From IMG/VR virus record IMGVR_UViG_3300042566_000522, positions 1 through 35,566 of that record: 35,566 nucleotides of DNA. One strand, 5' to 3'. Shown one piece after another: positions 16,699-23,902 of this stretch; positions within the stretch are counted from its first letter, which is position 1, and each line of letters starts with the position of its first letter. Source of the DNA: a virus. The translations under genes and the position numbers were made by a program. The notes below the pieces were generated by a model. That model did not search any database. It was given only the letters and a program-made list of their open reading frames with translations, and was not told where the DNA came from.

Positions 16699-16722
16699 GC
16701 CAAATGAAAGAGAGGGAAACAC

Positions 16723-17613
16723 TTGGCCTTATCTAAGCTACCAAGCGTAATAAACGAGATACAGGATGCCGTACTCCTAGGAGACTTTGAAAACGGCTCA
16801 GACGAATGGCATGAGCTAAGAAACGAGCAAGGCGCTATCGGTGGTTCTGACATCGGAGCTGTTGCTGGATTGTCGCAGTGGGAAAGCCCCTATACCAAGT
16901 GGGCAAAAAAGACAAAGCAAATCCCAGATGACTTTGAGCCAAATATGTCAATGCGACTTGGCACAAAACTAGAAGCACCAATCCTAGAAATCTTTTCCGA
17001 GGAACACCCTGAGCTGGAAATCTACACAACAGGAACTTGGGCAAACAAAGAAGAACCTTGGATGCGTGCAAACCCTGACGCAATCTACGCTGACGAAACT
17101 GGCGAGTTCGGAATCCTAGAAGTCAAGTTCTCACGCGACTACTGGACAGCCGTGCCTCAGTCTTACCGCGCTCAGGTTCTTTGGTACATGCGAGTATTCG
17201 GTCTGAAGAAGGCAAAACTTGTTGCACTTGCTGGTTCTACTTACCAGGAGTTTGACATTGAATGGGATCAGTTTGAGGCTGACACTTTGTTCGGTGCTGC
17301 GATTCGGTTTCGCAACCATGTCACGCAACTGCGAGCGCCACAGTGGGATGGCTCGATGTCTACGCTGGAAACTGTAAAGCGCCTGAACCCCAACATTGCA
17401 GACGGAGAAGTAGATCTAGATGACTTGGGTATGCATTACTTCAATAAGTTGGATGAGTTCGAGCGTGTTGAAAAGGAACTGACAGAGCTAAAGAGTAGAG
17501 TCCTATCTGCTATGAACGGCAACAAGAGGGGCTTGATTTACGGAGAACACCGAATTAGCCTCAGAGCTAGGGGTGCGGGACTTCCGTACCTACACCACGA
17601 GAAAGGGAAATAA
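16723..17613 (+). CDS. YqaJ-like recombination exonuclease
   Basis: A 296-residue PD-(D/E)XK nuclease of the YqaJ/lambda-exonuclease type, which resects DNA ends for annealing recombination. Motifs: GGSDIGAVAGL (S42, D43), LEAPILE (E84), ANPDA (D119), ILEVKF (E133-x-K135) and QSYRAQVLWYM (Q151), the expected catalytic set. A TTG start is chosen because AGAGGG lies six bases upstream and the next ATG is far inside. It is first in the early operon and is followed without gap by the probable annealing protein, the usual pair. Confidence 0.9.
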   Translation: MALSKLPSVINEIQDAVLLGDFENGSDEWHELRNEQGAIGGSDIGAVAGLSQWESPYTKWAKKTKQIPDDFEPNMSMRLGTKLEAPILEIFSEEHPELEIYTTGTWANKEEPWMRANPDAIYADETGEFGILEVKFSRDYWTAVPQSYRAQVLWYMRVFGLKKAKLVALAGSTYQEFDIEWDQFEADTLFGAAIRFRNHVTQLRAPQWDGSMSTLETVKRLNPNIADGEVDLDDLGMHYFNKLDEFERVEKELTELKSRVLSAMNGNKRGLIYGEHRISLRARGAGLPYLHHEKGK

Positions 17614-18174
17614 ATGGCACACTTCAATCTCCAAGACTATGAAACCGTGGAAGAACGCATAAGGCGTTTTTACAAGGACAATAGCGGGGGTCGCATTATC
17701 ACCGACAACATCACCACGCTTCAGGACCGTCAAGTGGGAACTTGGGTTACTAAAAGCTATGTGTATCTAACAGCCGAAGATCAAGAAAAGGGTTTGCCTA
17801 AGGCAACTGGACTGGCGTTTGAAATTGACTCAAGCAAAGGACCACAGGCTACATCTGCCCTTGAGGTATGTGAGACCAGCTCGATTGGTCGCGCACTAGC
17901 TAACGCGGGATACTCAGGAAACAAGAGAGCATCAAGGACTGAGATGGAGAAGGTCGCACGGGGCAAGACTCCAGTTGCTCCGCTAAAGGATTGGTTAGTG
18001 ATGGCTCAGTCAATGGGCGATGACCTTGACGGTCTTAGACTGTTATACAGCGAAGCGAAAACTGCCAACGCTCCAAAAGAAACGCTAGATAGGATTGCCG
18101 AAATTGCCAATGGATCATCTGGAAATGAACATTCTGATAGCAAGCCTTCGGGAAGTTCAGGAGTGTCTAAATGA
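17614..18174 (+). CDS. Probable single-strand annealing protein
   Basis: A 186-residue protein adjoining the exonuclease. Its central segment (ATGLAFEI ... QATSALEVCETSSIGRALAN, residues 64-98) carries the E-TS-xGRALAxxG motif seen in Erf/Sak-type annealing proteins and actinophage relatives. The C-terminus is low-complexity and polar (NGSSGNEHSDSKPSGSSG). It would load on resected single strands and anneal them. Pairing with YqaJ makes this likely; fold comparison would settle it. Confidence 0.65.
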   Translation: MAHFNLQDYETVEERIRRFYKDNSGGRIITDNITTLQDRQVGTWVTKSYVYLTAEDQEKGLPKATGLAFEIDSSKGPQATSALEVCETSSIGRALANAGYSGNKRASRTEMEKVARGKTPVAPLKDWLVMAQSMGDDLDGLRLLYSEAKTANAPKETLDRIAEIANGSSGNEHSDSKPSGSSGVSK

Positions 18175-18325
18175 GCAGTGGGCTAGGGGCAACTACCCCG
18201 ATGTGGACAAGATGTGGGCGCTACAAAGAGAAAAGGGAGAGAGACTAAAAAATGGAGATTATTTCACCAACACACATCATTCAGGAACTCCAGAGACTAA
18301 CAGCGGAGATGGACAAGGGCAGTAA
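18125..18325 (+). CDS. Small overlapping hypothetical protein
   Basis: A 66-residue frame (MNILIASLREVQECLNEQWA ... DYFTNTHHSG) overlapping the upstream gene by 50 and the downstream by 74 bases. The middle (GNYPDVDKMWALQREKGERL) looks protein-like and fills a 77-base gap. The overlaps and lack of a clear ribosome site argue for caution. A 25-residue alternative (ATG at 18171 in ATGA overlap) is also possible. Confidence 0.4.
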   Translation: MNILIASLREVQECLNEQWARGNYPDVDKMWALQREKGERLKNGDYFTNTHHSGTPETNSGDGQGQ

Positions 18326-18590
18326 CGCCCTTTATGACGCTGAGTGCAAGATGGCAGATGCCGAGGCTGCTTATGACAAGGCTGTCTCACTAGCCTTCAT
18401 AAACAACCAAGGAACCGTGGCAGACAGACAGGCTGTGGCTAAGTTGCAGTCTGTAGACGAAAAGCTGAAAGCTGACCTAGCTAGAGCTGAGTTCAATAGG
18501 GTCAAAACCAAGATGAAAACCTTGTCAGACCAGGCAACAATGATGGCTGTAATGTCCAAAAATGTCGAGCTTCAGTGGCGGACACCCTAG
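18252..18590 (+). CDS. Coiled-coil early protein of unknown function
   Basis: A 112-residue protein, ribosome site GGGAGAGAG, almost wholly alpha-helical with heptad-like charge (IIQELQRLTAEMDKGSNALY, VDEKLKADLARAEFNRVKTK). It lies in the recombination operon. No family recognised; similar small helical proteins accompany recombination genes in other actinophages. Confidence 0.7.
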   Translation: MEIISPTHIIQELQRLTAEMDKGSNALYDAECKMADAEAAYDKAVSLAFINNQGTVADRQAVAKLQSVDEKLKADLARAEFNRVKTKMKTLSDQATMMAVMSKNVELQWRTP

Positions 18591-18606
18591 CTGGTAGCCT
18601 TGAAAG

Positions 18607-18825
18607 GTGATTGCTGAGAGCTGCTCCTGTGGGGCAAAATTCAAGACTGACGAGGCTAAGGCGATAGCCCTAGTCAGAGAATGGCGCAGGAAGCATCACT
18701 GCCAGGAAGCGGTTGCAGATACTAGAGACTACGAAACTAGCTCTACTATCGGCTTCGCTGCTGATTACACTGGCACAGGACTAGACCTACCCGCGAAGAA
18801 ATACGACCCTTGGGAAGATGAATAG
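18607..18825 (+). CDS. Small Cys-containing early protein
   Basis: A 72-residue protein, GTG start immediately after an in-frame stop. The N-terminus has CSCG and a later HHC, perhaps a zinc site (SCSCGAKFKTDEAKAIALV ... REWRRKHHC). The acidic C-terminus (KKYDPWEDE) overlaps the next gene by eight bases. Function unknown. Confidence 0.65.
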   Translation: MIAESCSCGAKFKTDEAKAIALVREWRRKHHCQEAVADTRDYETSSTIGFAADYTGTGLDLPAKKYDPWEDE

Positions 18826-19159
18826 CAAAGAGTTTCAAAAATACATCAGGCGTGATGAAGGAATCTGTTGCCATTGTGGAACCGATGACGATACACTCGT
18901 GCCGAACCACAGACTTAATCGTGGGGCTGGTGGTTCAAAAGCAAGAGATGTGCCATCAAACATAATCTTGATTTGCAGCATGGCAAACGGACAGCTAGAG
19001 TCAAATGCGACTTTCGCTCAAATGGGTAGGGACTTCGGTTGGAAGCTGACATCTGGTCAAGATCCCAAAAAGACTGCCGTTTGGTTGGCAGACGGCTGGT
19101 ATTTGTTAGATGATGATTATGGCAGGCGCAAAGTCAATCCAAGAGAAGAAGCTGATTGA
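18818..19159 (+). CDS. HNH-like endonuclease
   Basis: A 113-residue protein with a zinc knuckle (ICCHCGTDDD) followed by LVPNHRLNRGAGGSKARD and PSNIILICSMANGQLESNA, corresponding to the beta-beta-alpha HNH motif (NH, N, N/H). The second Cys pair of many HNH proteins is reduced to one Cys. It could be a recombination or packaging nuclease; activity is uncertain. Confidence 0.65.
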   Translation: MNSKEFQKYIRRDEGICCHCGTDDDTLVPNHRLNRGAGGSKARDVPSNIILICSMANGQLESNATFAQMGRDFGWKLTSGQDPKKTAVWLADGWYLLDDDYGRRKVNPREEAD

Positions 19160-19168
19160 GAGGAATGA

Positions 19169-19906
19169 ATGACAGAAGGGTACAAAGTCTGCTCTAAGTG
19201 CCAGGCTACAAAACTGCTGTCTGAGTTTTCTGCTCACCGAGGTTCCAAATCAGCAAAATCTGGTTTTAGGTCTACTTGTAAATCATGCGATGTTGAATAC
19301 AACAGGGCCTATAGAGCTAAAAATCGTGAATTAGTCAATGCTACAAAAAGGGCTTGGGCTAAAAAAAACAAAGACAAAAAGTCTCAATCTGACAAGATCT
19401 ATCGTCAAAAAAACAGAGACAAGCTCATTCTAAAGTCTAAGAAATGGTACGAGGATAACAAAGACGCTGCCAATGCGAAAGCAAAAATCTATAGGTTAGA
19501 AAATAAAGAAAAAAAGGCATTGGCGGACAAAAGATGGTCCGCTGCAAACAGAGATAAAACTCGTGCAGCCAGCAAAAGATGGAGAGAGCAAAACCCTGAA
19601 AAGGCCAAGCTAGTTCGTCTAAACAATGAGGCTAAACATCCTTTTAGGGCTAGGCTAAAGCAACAAAAAAGAAGGGAAAGAATCAAAGAAAATGGCTTGT
19701 TTTTAGTTACTCAACAGGATGCTCAAAGGTTATTATCTGGAGCATGTTTTTACTGTGGTGGCTCCTCGGCACACATTGACCATGTGGTCCCCGTAGCTAG
19801 AGGCGGTTCACACTCAATCGGGAATTTGGTCGGGGCTTGCCAGAAATGCAATCAGTCAAAGGGTAGCAAATTCATTACCGAATGGAATAAAGTAAAACTC
19901 AACTAA
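19169..19906 (+). CDS. HNH endonuclease with basic repeat arm, probable homing type
   Basis: A 245-residue protein. N-terminal zinc finger: C8-x2-C11 and C37-x2-C40. Residues about 45-150 are degenerate Lys/Asn-rich repeats (YRAKNREL, WAKKNKDK, YRQKNRDK, WYEDNKDA, YRLENKEK, WSAANRDK, WREQNPEK), a likely extended DNA-binding arm. C-terminal HNH: CFYCGG, HIDHVVPVARGG, GNLVGACQKCNQSKG. The gene is more A-rich than its neighbours and sits between the recombination and replication genes, consistent with a free-standing homing endonuclease acquired by transfer. Confidence 0.85.
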   Translation: MTEGYKVCSKCQATKLLSEFSAHRGSKSAKSGFRSTCKSCDVEYNRAYRAKNRELVNATKRAWAKKNKDKKSQSDKIYRQKNRDKLILKSKKWYEDNKDAANAKAKIYRLENKEKKALADKRWSAANRDKTRAASKRWREQNPEKAKLVRLNNEAKHPFRARLKQQKRRERIKENGLFLVTQQDAQRLLSGACFYCGGSSAHIDHVVPVARGGSHSIGNLVGACQKCNQSKGSKFITEWNKVKLN

Positions 19907-19922
19907 GAGAGGGAAAAGAGAG

Positions 19923-20585
19923 ATGCCACTAATTCGTGGACACCACAGCTTTGATGACCACTACACCCAGATACCTAACGACTGGGTAAGGGACAACAGA
20001 ATTAGCTTGAAGGCGATTGGTTTGCTTGCTCAGATTATGAGTCACAAGCCTGGATGGAACCTTAGCCTGCGTTCGATAGCTCGCATAAACGAGACTGGAG
20101 TAGGGACAATCAAATCCGCTGTTGAGGAGCTAGAGCAGTTTGGGTATTTGGTTCGGTCAAAGGATCAGCTACACAACGAAGATGGCACTTTTGCCGATTA
20201 CCTTTGGACAACCGCTGACCCGTTCCAAAACCCCGTCACGGTGAAAACCGCGCACGGAAAACAGGACACAAAGAAGACTATTACTAAGAAGACTATTTCT
20301 AAAGAAAGCACCAATAGAGCTTCGCAAATTCCAGATGACTTTTCGGTCACAGATGACATGAGATCTTGGGCAAACGAGAAGCACCCGCTGGTAGACATTG
20401 ACAAGGCAACGCTGAACTTTGTGGACTACTGGAAGTCAAAGCCCAAGGACAACAAGCAGCTTGATTGGACACGAACCTGGCAACGATGGATTAGAACCAC
20501 AAGACCCGAAGTAAAGCCTAGGGTTACAAGAGAAGAAGAAAACAAGAAAGCAATTAAGGAGTTTCTAAAAAATGCAGAAGACTGA
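19923..20585 (+). CDS. Replication protein with winged-helix domain
   Basis: A 220-residue protein. Residues 1-85 form a winged helix typical of phage replication initiators (QIPNDWVRDNRISLKAIGLL, RSIARINETGVGTIKSAVEE, FGYLVR). A Lys-rich linker and a second helical part (SVTDDMRSWANEKHP ... TLNFVDYWKSKP ... WTRTWQRWIRT) resemble DnaD/lambda-O-type proteins. Ribosome site AGAGGG. It is coupled by a 14-base overlap to the next gene, giving an initiator/loader pair. No polymerase or helicase gene is present, so host enzymes are probably recruited. Confidence 0.75.
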   Translation: MPLIRGHHSFDDHYTQIPNDWVRDNRISLKAIGLLAQIMSHKPGWNLSLRSIARINETGVGTIKSAVEELEQFGYLVRSKDQLHNEDGTFADYLWTTADPFQNPVTVKTAHGKQDTKKTITKKTISKESTNRASQIPDDFSVTDDMRSWANEKHPLVDIDKATLNFVDYWKSKPKDNKQLDWTRTWQRWIRTTRPEVKPRVTREEENKKAIKEFLKNAED

Positions 20586-20937
20586 GACAGCAGAGCTAAT
20601 AGAGTTTCTAAGCCTCGTAGACGGGCGCAAAATCTCTGGCGAGAAGATTATGGCTTGGCACGAGGTTCTGGGCTTCCTCGACTATCCTGTGGCTAAACAG
20701 GCTGTTATCGAAGCTCAGCGAGACGGCTCGATTCAGTACATTGAGCCAAAGCACATCTTGGGCAAAGCAAAGTCAATCCAAGACAAGGCAAAAGCCGAGG
20801 CCGTGAGAGCTGAGCAGTTCAAGGAAAAGCCTTTGACATTTGGTTCAAGGATGCCAAAATGTCAGCACGGCATAGGACTACTGCTTTGTGATCCGTGTTG
20901 CAAAACGGCTGCTCAACAAGCTGGCTTGGTAAAGTAG
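20572..20937 (+). CDS. Putative helicase loader, G39P-like
   Basis: A 121-residue protein with an N-terminal helical domain (TAELIEFLSLVDGRKISGEK, AWHEVLGFLDYPVAKQAVIE) resembling loader proteins of the G39P/DnaI-N type, and a C-terminal zinc knuckle (KCQHGIGLLLCDPCCK). It overlaps the replication initiator gene. It would deliver host DnaB helicase to the origin; this is inferred from context and weak sequence resemblance. Confidence 0.6.
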   Translation: MQKTETAELIEFLSLVDGRKISGEKIMAWHEVLGFLDYPVAKQAVIEAQRDGSIQYIEPKHILGKAKSIQDKAKAEAVRAEQFKEKPLTFGSRMPKCQHGIGLLLCDPCCKTAAQQAGLVK

Positions 20938-20941
20938 GTGG

Positions 20942-21220
20942 GTGGATGAGAACAAAGCTATCTGCTCGCGTTGCGGTTCAACCTGGACTGTCAATGCTCA
21001 GAAGCGCGACAGAACCGACCTTCGGTGCTTCTCCTGCCGTATGCGAAAATCGCTCGTTATCAAGTATGGCAACCAGAAGTGCGTCACCTGGCAGGGTGAG
21101 TTTGACCGTGAAACGCTAACTGTCCCGATGTACGAAGGACACCCAGTATTGCCAGGATTACGCAGGTGTGGTCACATAGACTGCGTAAATGCTGAGCATG
21201 TTATCCAAGCGGATGACTAA
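20942..21220 (+). CDS. Zinc-binding protein with HNH-derived C-terminal knuckle
   Basis: A 92-residue protein, GTG start five bases after the loader stop. An N-terminal zinc ribbon (CSRCGSTW ... LRCFSC) is followed by CGHIDCVNAEHVIQ, matching the C-terminal Cys-Cys-His knuckle of some phage HNH proteins but without a full HNH core. The same knuckle recurs in the gene at 25448. Nucleic-acid binding is likely; nuclease activity is doubtful. Confidence 0.65.
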   Translation: MDENKAICSRCGSTWTVNAQKRDRTDLRCFSCRMRKSLVIKYGNQKCVTWQGEFDRETLTVPMYEGHPVLPGLRRCGHIDCVNAEHVIQADD

Positions 21221-21246
21221 AATAGAAGAAAGAAAGAGAGGCTGAG

Positions 21247-21555
21247 ATGGCTACTATCGAAGTAAAAGGGAAAATCGGCAGGATTTTCTACGAGAACAAG
21301 GGTCTTGAGGTTATCGAGACTTACACCACCAAAGCAGGCAAAGAAGTAAACGCTTACTACACCGTTTGGCTAAACACTCCTGGCACTTTTAGTGTTGGAG
21401 ATGAAGTCAAGGTAAGAGGGCTTTACTCACACGAGATTTCAGAGTGGGACAACGAGGGCGAAACCAAGCGCAAAATCAAGGTTTCCGTAAACAACCCTCT
21501 AGTCACTTCGACTTCAGAAGGCTTTGCCCCGACACACGAGGCAACACCCTTTTGA
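21247..21555 (+). CDS. ssb: SSB-like OB-fold protein
   Basis: A 102-residue protein with an OB-fold strand pattern (IEVKGKIGRIFYENKG, EVNAYYTVWLNTPGTF, GDEVKVRGLYSHEISEWDN, KRKIKVSVNNPLV). It is shorter than host SSBs and ends HEATPF: the terminal Pro-Phe is kept but the acidic run is lost. It probably coats single-stranded phage DNA in replication and annealing. The gene symbol is by function. Confidence 0.7.
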   Translation: MATIEVKGKIGRIFYENKGLEVIETYTTKAGKEVNAYYTVWLNTPGTFSVGDEVKVRGLYSHEISEWDNEGETKRKIKVSVNNPLVTSTSEGFAPTHEATPF

Positions 21556-21713
21556 GAATCATCCAATGGCTTCTCCCGTCATCTACTGGACTACTTTTGC
21601 TAAACCTATCTAAGACAGCAGAAGGATTCTGGAATGTGGCGGGAGTCGCTGTTGGACTTTTTTACATCTGGGCTGGCCTCAGTGCCGCCTGGATGATTTA
21701 TGTCAGAAACTGA
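21552..21713 (+). CDS. Small two-helix membrane protein
   Basis: A 53-residue protein; TTG overlaps the SSB stop (TTGA) with GAGG ten bases before it. Two membrane helices (WLLPSSTGLLLLNL and NVAGVAVGLFYIWAGLSAAW) and a basic C-terminus. It overlaps the RusA gene by 14 bases. Function unknown; a membrane protein within the replication operon might tether DNA or exclude superinfecting phage. Confidence 0.6.
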   Translation: MRIIQWLLPSSTGLLLLNLSKTAEGFWNVAGVAVGLFYIWAGLSAAWMIYVRN

Positions 21714-22116
21714 ATTTACAATCTCCGTAGTCGGAGACCCCGCCTCGCAGGGATCACACGCCATTATGAACGGGCGCATCGTTCAGGTCAATTCCAAAAA
21801 ACACAAAGCTTGGCGCACAGCCATTGTTAGCACATGCATTGACCAGCTACCTAAAGACTGGACACCGCTAGACGAACCAGTAGAGCTAATCGTCAATTTC
21901 TACATGCCAAAGCCAGTGTCAGTAAAACGCTCATTGCCTACCGTAGCTCCCGACTTGGACAAGCTGATTCGGTCAGTTGGAGACGCTTTAGCTATAGCTG
22001 GCGTTTATACCGATGACTCTCGCATAGTCCGCATTAGCGCTCGCAAGCTGTATGCCACAGGGATAGAACCAGGCGCAACTATCTCGGTCAGAACTATCCG
22101 ACACGCCGAAGAATAA
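21700..22116 (+). CDS. rusA: RusA-type Holliday junction resolvase
   Basis: A 138-residue endonuclease that cuts four-way junctions left by recombination and so prepares branched DNA for packaging. It has the RusA opening (VVGDPASQGSHA), KPVSVKRSLPTVAPDLDKLI and SVGDALAIAGVYTDDSRI; D85, D87, D95 and D105/D106 are the expected metal-binding acids. Normal length for the family. It ends the first early block, followed by a short A/T-rich gap. Confidence 0.9.
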   Translation: MSETEFTISVVGDPASQGSHAIMNGRIVQVNSKKHKAWRTAIVSTCIDQLPKDWTPLDEPVELIVNFYMPKPVSVKRSLPTVAPDLDKLIRSVGDALAIAGVYTDDSRIVRISARKLYATGIEPGATISVRTIRHAEE

Positions 22117-22149
22117 AAATAGCTAAATTCTTGCTTTTTCTCTAAATTT

Positions 22150-22177
22150 TTGCTAATTTCGTTTTGTTAGCTAAATA
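22150..22177 (+). promoter_or_regulatory. Possible promoter of the small-gene block
   Basis: TTGCTA and TAAATA are 16 bp apart in the A/T-rich 85-base gap after rusA, 24 bases before the next start. The gap also repeats AGCTAAAT. Fit is moderate. Confidence 0.35.
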
Positions 22178-22201
22178 GCTGACATAAGGGAAAGAGGGAA
22201 A

Positions 22202-22495
22202 ATGCCACAGGCAAGAAGGACTGATCCGCAGACATCACACGATGCTGCTCGGTCAGTGAAAGATGTAAGCAAAACTAAACAGGCCATTCTGAGCCTGCTA
22301 CGCAAGCACCAGACAGACATGCAACTGGTTGCGAACTACTCAAAGCTAGTCAGACAAAACAAGGCACCGAGAGCCAGCGAATCTGGTATTCGGTCACGCC
22401 GTGCTGAGCTAGTAAAGCTTGGACTCGTGAAAGACACGGGCAAGAAAGATGTATCGGCATCAAACCGTCAAATGATTGTTTGGGGAAGGAACTAA
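22202..22495 (+). CDS. Helix-turn-helix protein of the TDPQTSHDAA family
   Basis: A 97-residue basic protein that opens RRTDPQTSHDAARSV, a signature common to small phage and prophage proteins, followed by a winged-helix-like body (KTKQAILSLLRKHQTDMQL, SESGIRSRRAELVKLGLV). It probably binds DNA; its target is unknown. Ribosome site AAAGAGGG. It begins a chain of small overlapping genes. Confidence 0.7.
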   Translation: MPQARRTDPQTSHDAARSVKDVSKTKQAILSLLRKHQTDMQLVANYSKLVRQNKAPRASESGIRSRRAELVKLGLVKDTGKKDVSASNRQMIVWGRN

Positions 22496-22731
22496 TGCCA
22501 GTAGATTCACCAATCCAGATTGACTTCGACACCAGCGACTTCAATCCACACCAGTACAACCACGGAGTAGCAAAGGCTGAAGGTATCCACATGGGCCGTC
22601 AGCTTATGAAGGATGAAGTGCTGAGACTAATCAGAGCTGCCTATCCAACAGCTACGAAAGCAACAAAAATCATTACCGACTTGATTGAGGAGATTCCGAT
22701 TGAAACGCATTATCGCGCTCCTCTTTCCTAA
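22495..22731 (+). CDS. Small early protein with A-x3-G-x4-R motif, member 1
   Basis: A 78-residue protein; ATG overlaps the upstream stop (TAATG) and is preferred to an upstream in-frame GTG. Helical core AKAEGIHMGRQLMKDEV shares the spaced pattern of the next genes, followed by a second helix (ATKIITDLIEEI). Function unknown; it is the most divergent member of a tandem set. Confidence 0.6.
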   Translation: MPVDSPIQIDFDTSDFNPHQYNHGVAKAEGIHMGRQLMKDEVLRLIRAAYPTATKATKIITDLIEEIPIETHYRAPLS

Positions 22732-22894
22732 AGATAAGTTGGCTGCCTACAATCAGGGCAGACGAGACGAACAGATGGCAGTTGAATCTTTGATTGACTC
22801 GTTTCGTCTAAGCGGCTGGCTTGATGTCGCTACCTGCAATGTGATTATGGATCACCTGAACCACATTGACCGCCGACCAACACTGAGCAAATGA
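22700..22894 (+). CDS. Small early protein with A-Y-x2-G motif, member 2
   Basis: A 64-residue protein; TTG at 22700 is chosen because GGAGA lies seven bases before it, although TTG at 22685 is also possible. MKRIIALLFPKDKL is followed by AAYNQGRRDEQMAVESLI, which fits the shared motif, then a second helix (CNVIMDHLNHI). Overlaps both neighbours. Confidence 0.55.
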   Translation: MKRIIALLFPKDKLAAYNQGRRDEQMAVESLIDSFRLSGWLDVATCNVIMDHLNHIDRRPTLSK

Positions 22895-22902
22895 GGCAAC
22901 GA

Positions 22903-23109
22903 ATGACGAAGGTTGAAGAAGTAAACAAGATAGTAAACGAAGTAATGCAGTTGGCTTTTGACAACGGCAGAAAGTTTGAGCGAGAGAACATTCTGCACTT
23001 GCTTGACCATCACAAACAAGACACAAAGTGCGATTGCCCTGGATGCGAGTCTTGGACCAATGCCTTTGAGTTTCTAACAAGAGAGATAAAAGGAGAAGTC
23101 CGTGAGTGA
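22903..23109 (+). CDS. Small early protein with G-x3-E-R motif, member 3
   Basis: A 68-residue protein. ATG at 22903 has GAGG six bases before it; ATG at 22891 (ATGA overlap) is the alternative. The core LAFDNGRKFERENILHLLDH fits the shared motif, and CDCPGC suggests a zinc site in the loop before the second helix (NAFEFLTREI). Function unknown. Confidence 0.62.
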   Translation: MTKVEEVNKIVNEVMQLAFDNGRKFERENILHLLDHHKQDTKCDCPGCESWTNAFEFLTREIKGEVRE

Positions 23110-23287
23110 TTTACAGGATGTAATTGTCAGCAGTAGCATCAAAGCTTTCAACAACGGTGTCTATTTTGAGCGTCAGCGCATTGCATCTTTGTTGCTTGCG
23201 CTCAAAGATAAAGGAGATAAGCGGAAGCTGCCGCAGTCTGAAAGCATAAACGAAATAATGTCTTTGCTGAATTTGGTGTCTAAATGA
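23102..23287 (+). CDS. Small early protein with G-x3-E-R motif, member 4
   Basis: A 61-residue protein, GTG start after AGGAGAAGTCC, overlapping the upstream gene by eight bases. The core KAFNNGVYFERQRIASLLLA is the clearest example of the shared motif, followed by a second helix (ESINEIMSLLNL). Function unknown. Confidence 0.62.
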   Translation: MSDLQDVIVSSSIKAFNNGVYFERQRIASLLLALKDKGDKRKLPQSESINEIMSLLNLVSK

Positions 23288-23460
23288 GTGAGACCGAATA
23301 CACCAAGGGATTCACAGCAGGCAGGGATTACGCACGAAAGCAGATTCTTGACTACATCCAGCACCACCTAGAAGAAGAAGTGGACATTACCTCAGAGGAC
23401 ATAGCTACTGAGATTGAGTACCTGCAACGCCAGGAGATAAGGGAGAAGAACAATGGATGA
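23284..23460 (+). CDS. Small early protein with G-x3-x-R motif, member 5
   Basis: A 58-residue protein in ATGA overlap with member 4. The core KGFTAGRDYARKQILDYIQH fits the shared motif; the second helix is acidic (EDIATEIEYLQRQEIREK). It overlaps the next gene by eight bases. Function unknown. Confidence 0.6.
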   Translation: MSETEYTKGFTAGRDYARKQILDYIQHHLEEEVDITSEDIATEIEYLQRQEIREKNNG

Positions 23461-23605
23461 GGACTTTACAACAGAAACAAAGCTTGACCTACTAGGGATT
23501 GAGCTGGACAGCATCGCTCAGGATCTTCAGGCTATTGAAGATGGCTTGATTGCGATACAGAAGAAATACGGAAGGGACCCAAATGATGCTATTCAATACG
23601 AGTGA
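23453..23605 (+). CDS. Small acidic coiled-coil protein
   Basis: A 50-residue protein (MDEDFTTETKLDLLGIELDS ... LIAIQKKYGRDPN) that is almost one helix with a leucine/isoleucine heptad. It overlaps both neighbours and looks like a dimerising accessory protein. Function unknown. Confidence 0.55.
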   Translation: MDEDFTTETKLDLLGIELDSIAQDLQAIEDGLIAIQKKYGRDPNDAIQYE

Positions 23606-23777
23606 TGTGACTAAAGAGGCAAAGCTTTACGCAAAAGGTTATGAGCGTGGGGCAAAAGAGATGGCAGAACACCTACGAGAAATGATTATCTACAACATTC
23701 TCAACGATGCAGTCCTAAGTACCTGCATGGGGACTGAAACAATCGAGAAGATTGTCAAGATTGTTGAGGAGTCCTGA
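23583..23777 (+). CDS. Small early protein with Y-x2-G motif, member 6
   Basis: A 64-residue protein starting at the first of two adjacent ATGs behind GGAAGGGACCC. The core KLYAKGYERGAKEMAEHLRE fits the spacing of the tandem set, and a second helix follows (TETIEKIVKIVEES). Overlaps the upstream gene by 23 bases. Function unknown. Confidence 0.6.
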   Translation: MMLFNTSDVTKEAKLYAKGYERGAKEMAEHLREMIIYNILNDAVLSTCMGTETIEKIVKIVEES

Positions 23778-23902
23778 TGGGAAAGCACTTAGCAGTCAGA
23801 AAGAAGCTGACAATCTTTGAATACCGCTACTACCAGCGCAGAGTCCTTGCAGTCTGGATCAAGGCAAAAAGACTAATCAAAGCGAGGCTAAACCATGGAT
23901 GA
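23777..23902 (+). CDS. Very small basic protein
   Basis: A 41-residue protein in TGATG overlap with the upstream gene. It is rich in Arg, Lys and Tyr (KKLTIFEYRYYQRRVLAVWI, KAKRLIKARL), so nucleic-acid or membrane-surface binding is plausible. It is supported by its exact overlaps with both neighbours. Function unknown. Confidence 0.5.
   Translation: MGKHLAVRKKLTIFEYRYYQRRVLAVWIKAKRLIKARLNHG

Noticed and set aside
16635-16722. attP site or integration module near whiB
   Set aside because: No integrase or excisionase occurs anywhere in the window and the repeats are better explained as promoters and an operator.
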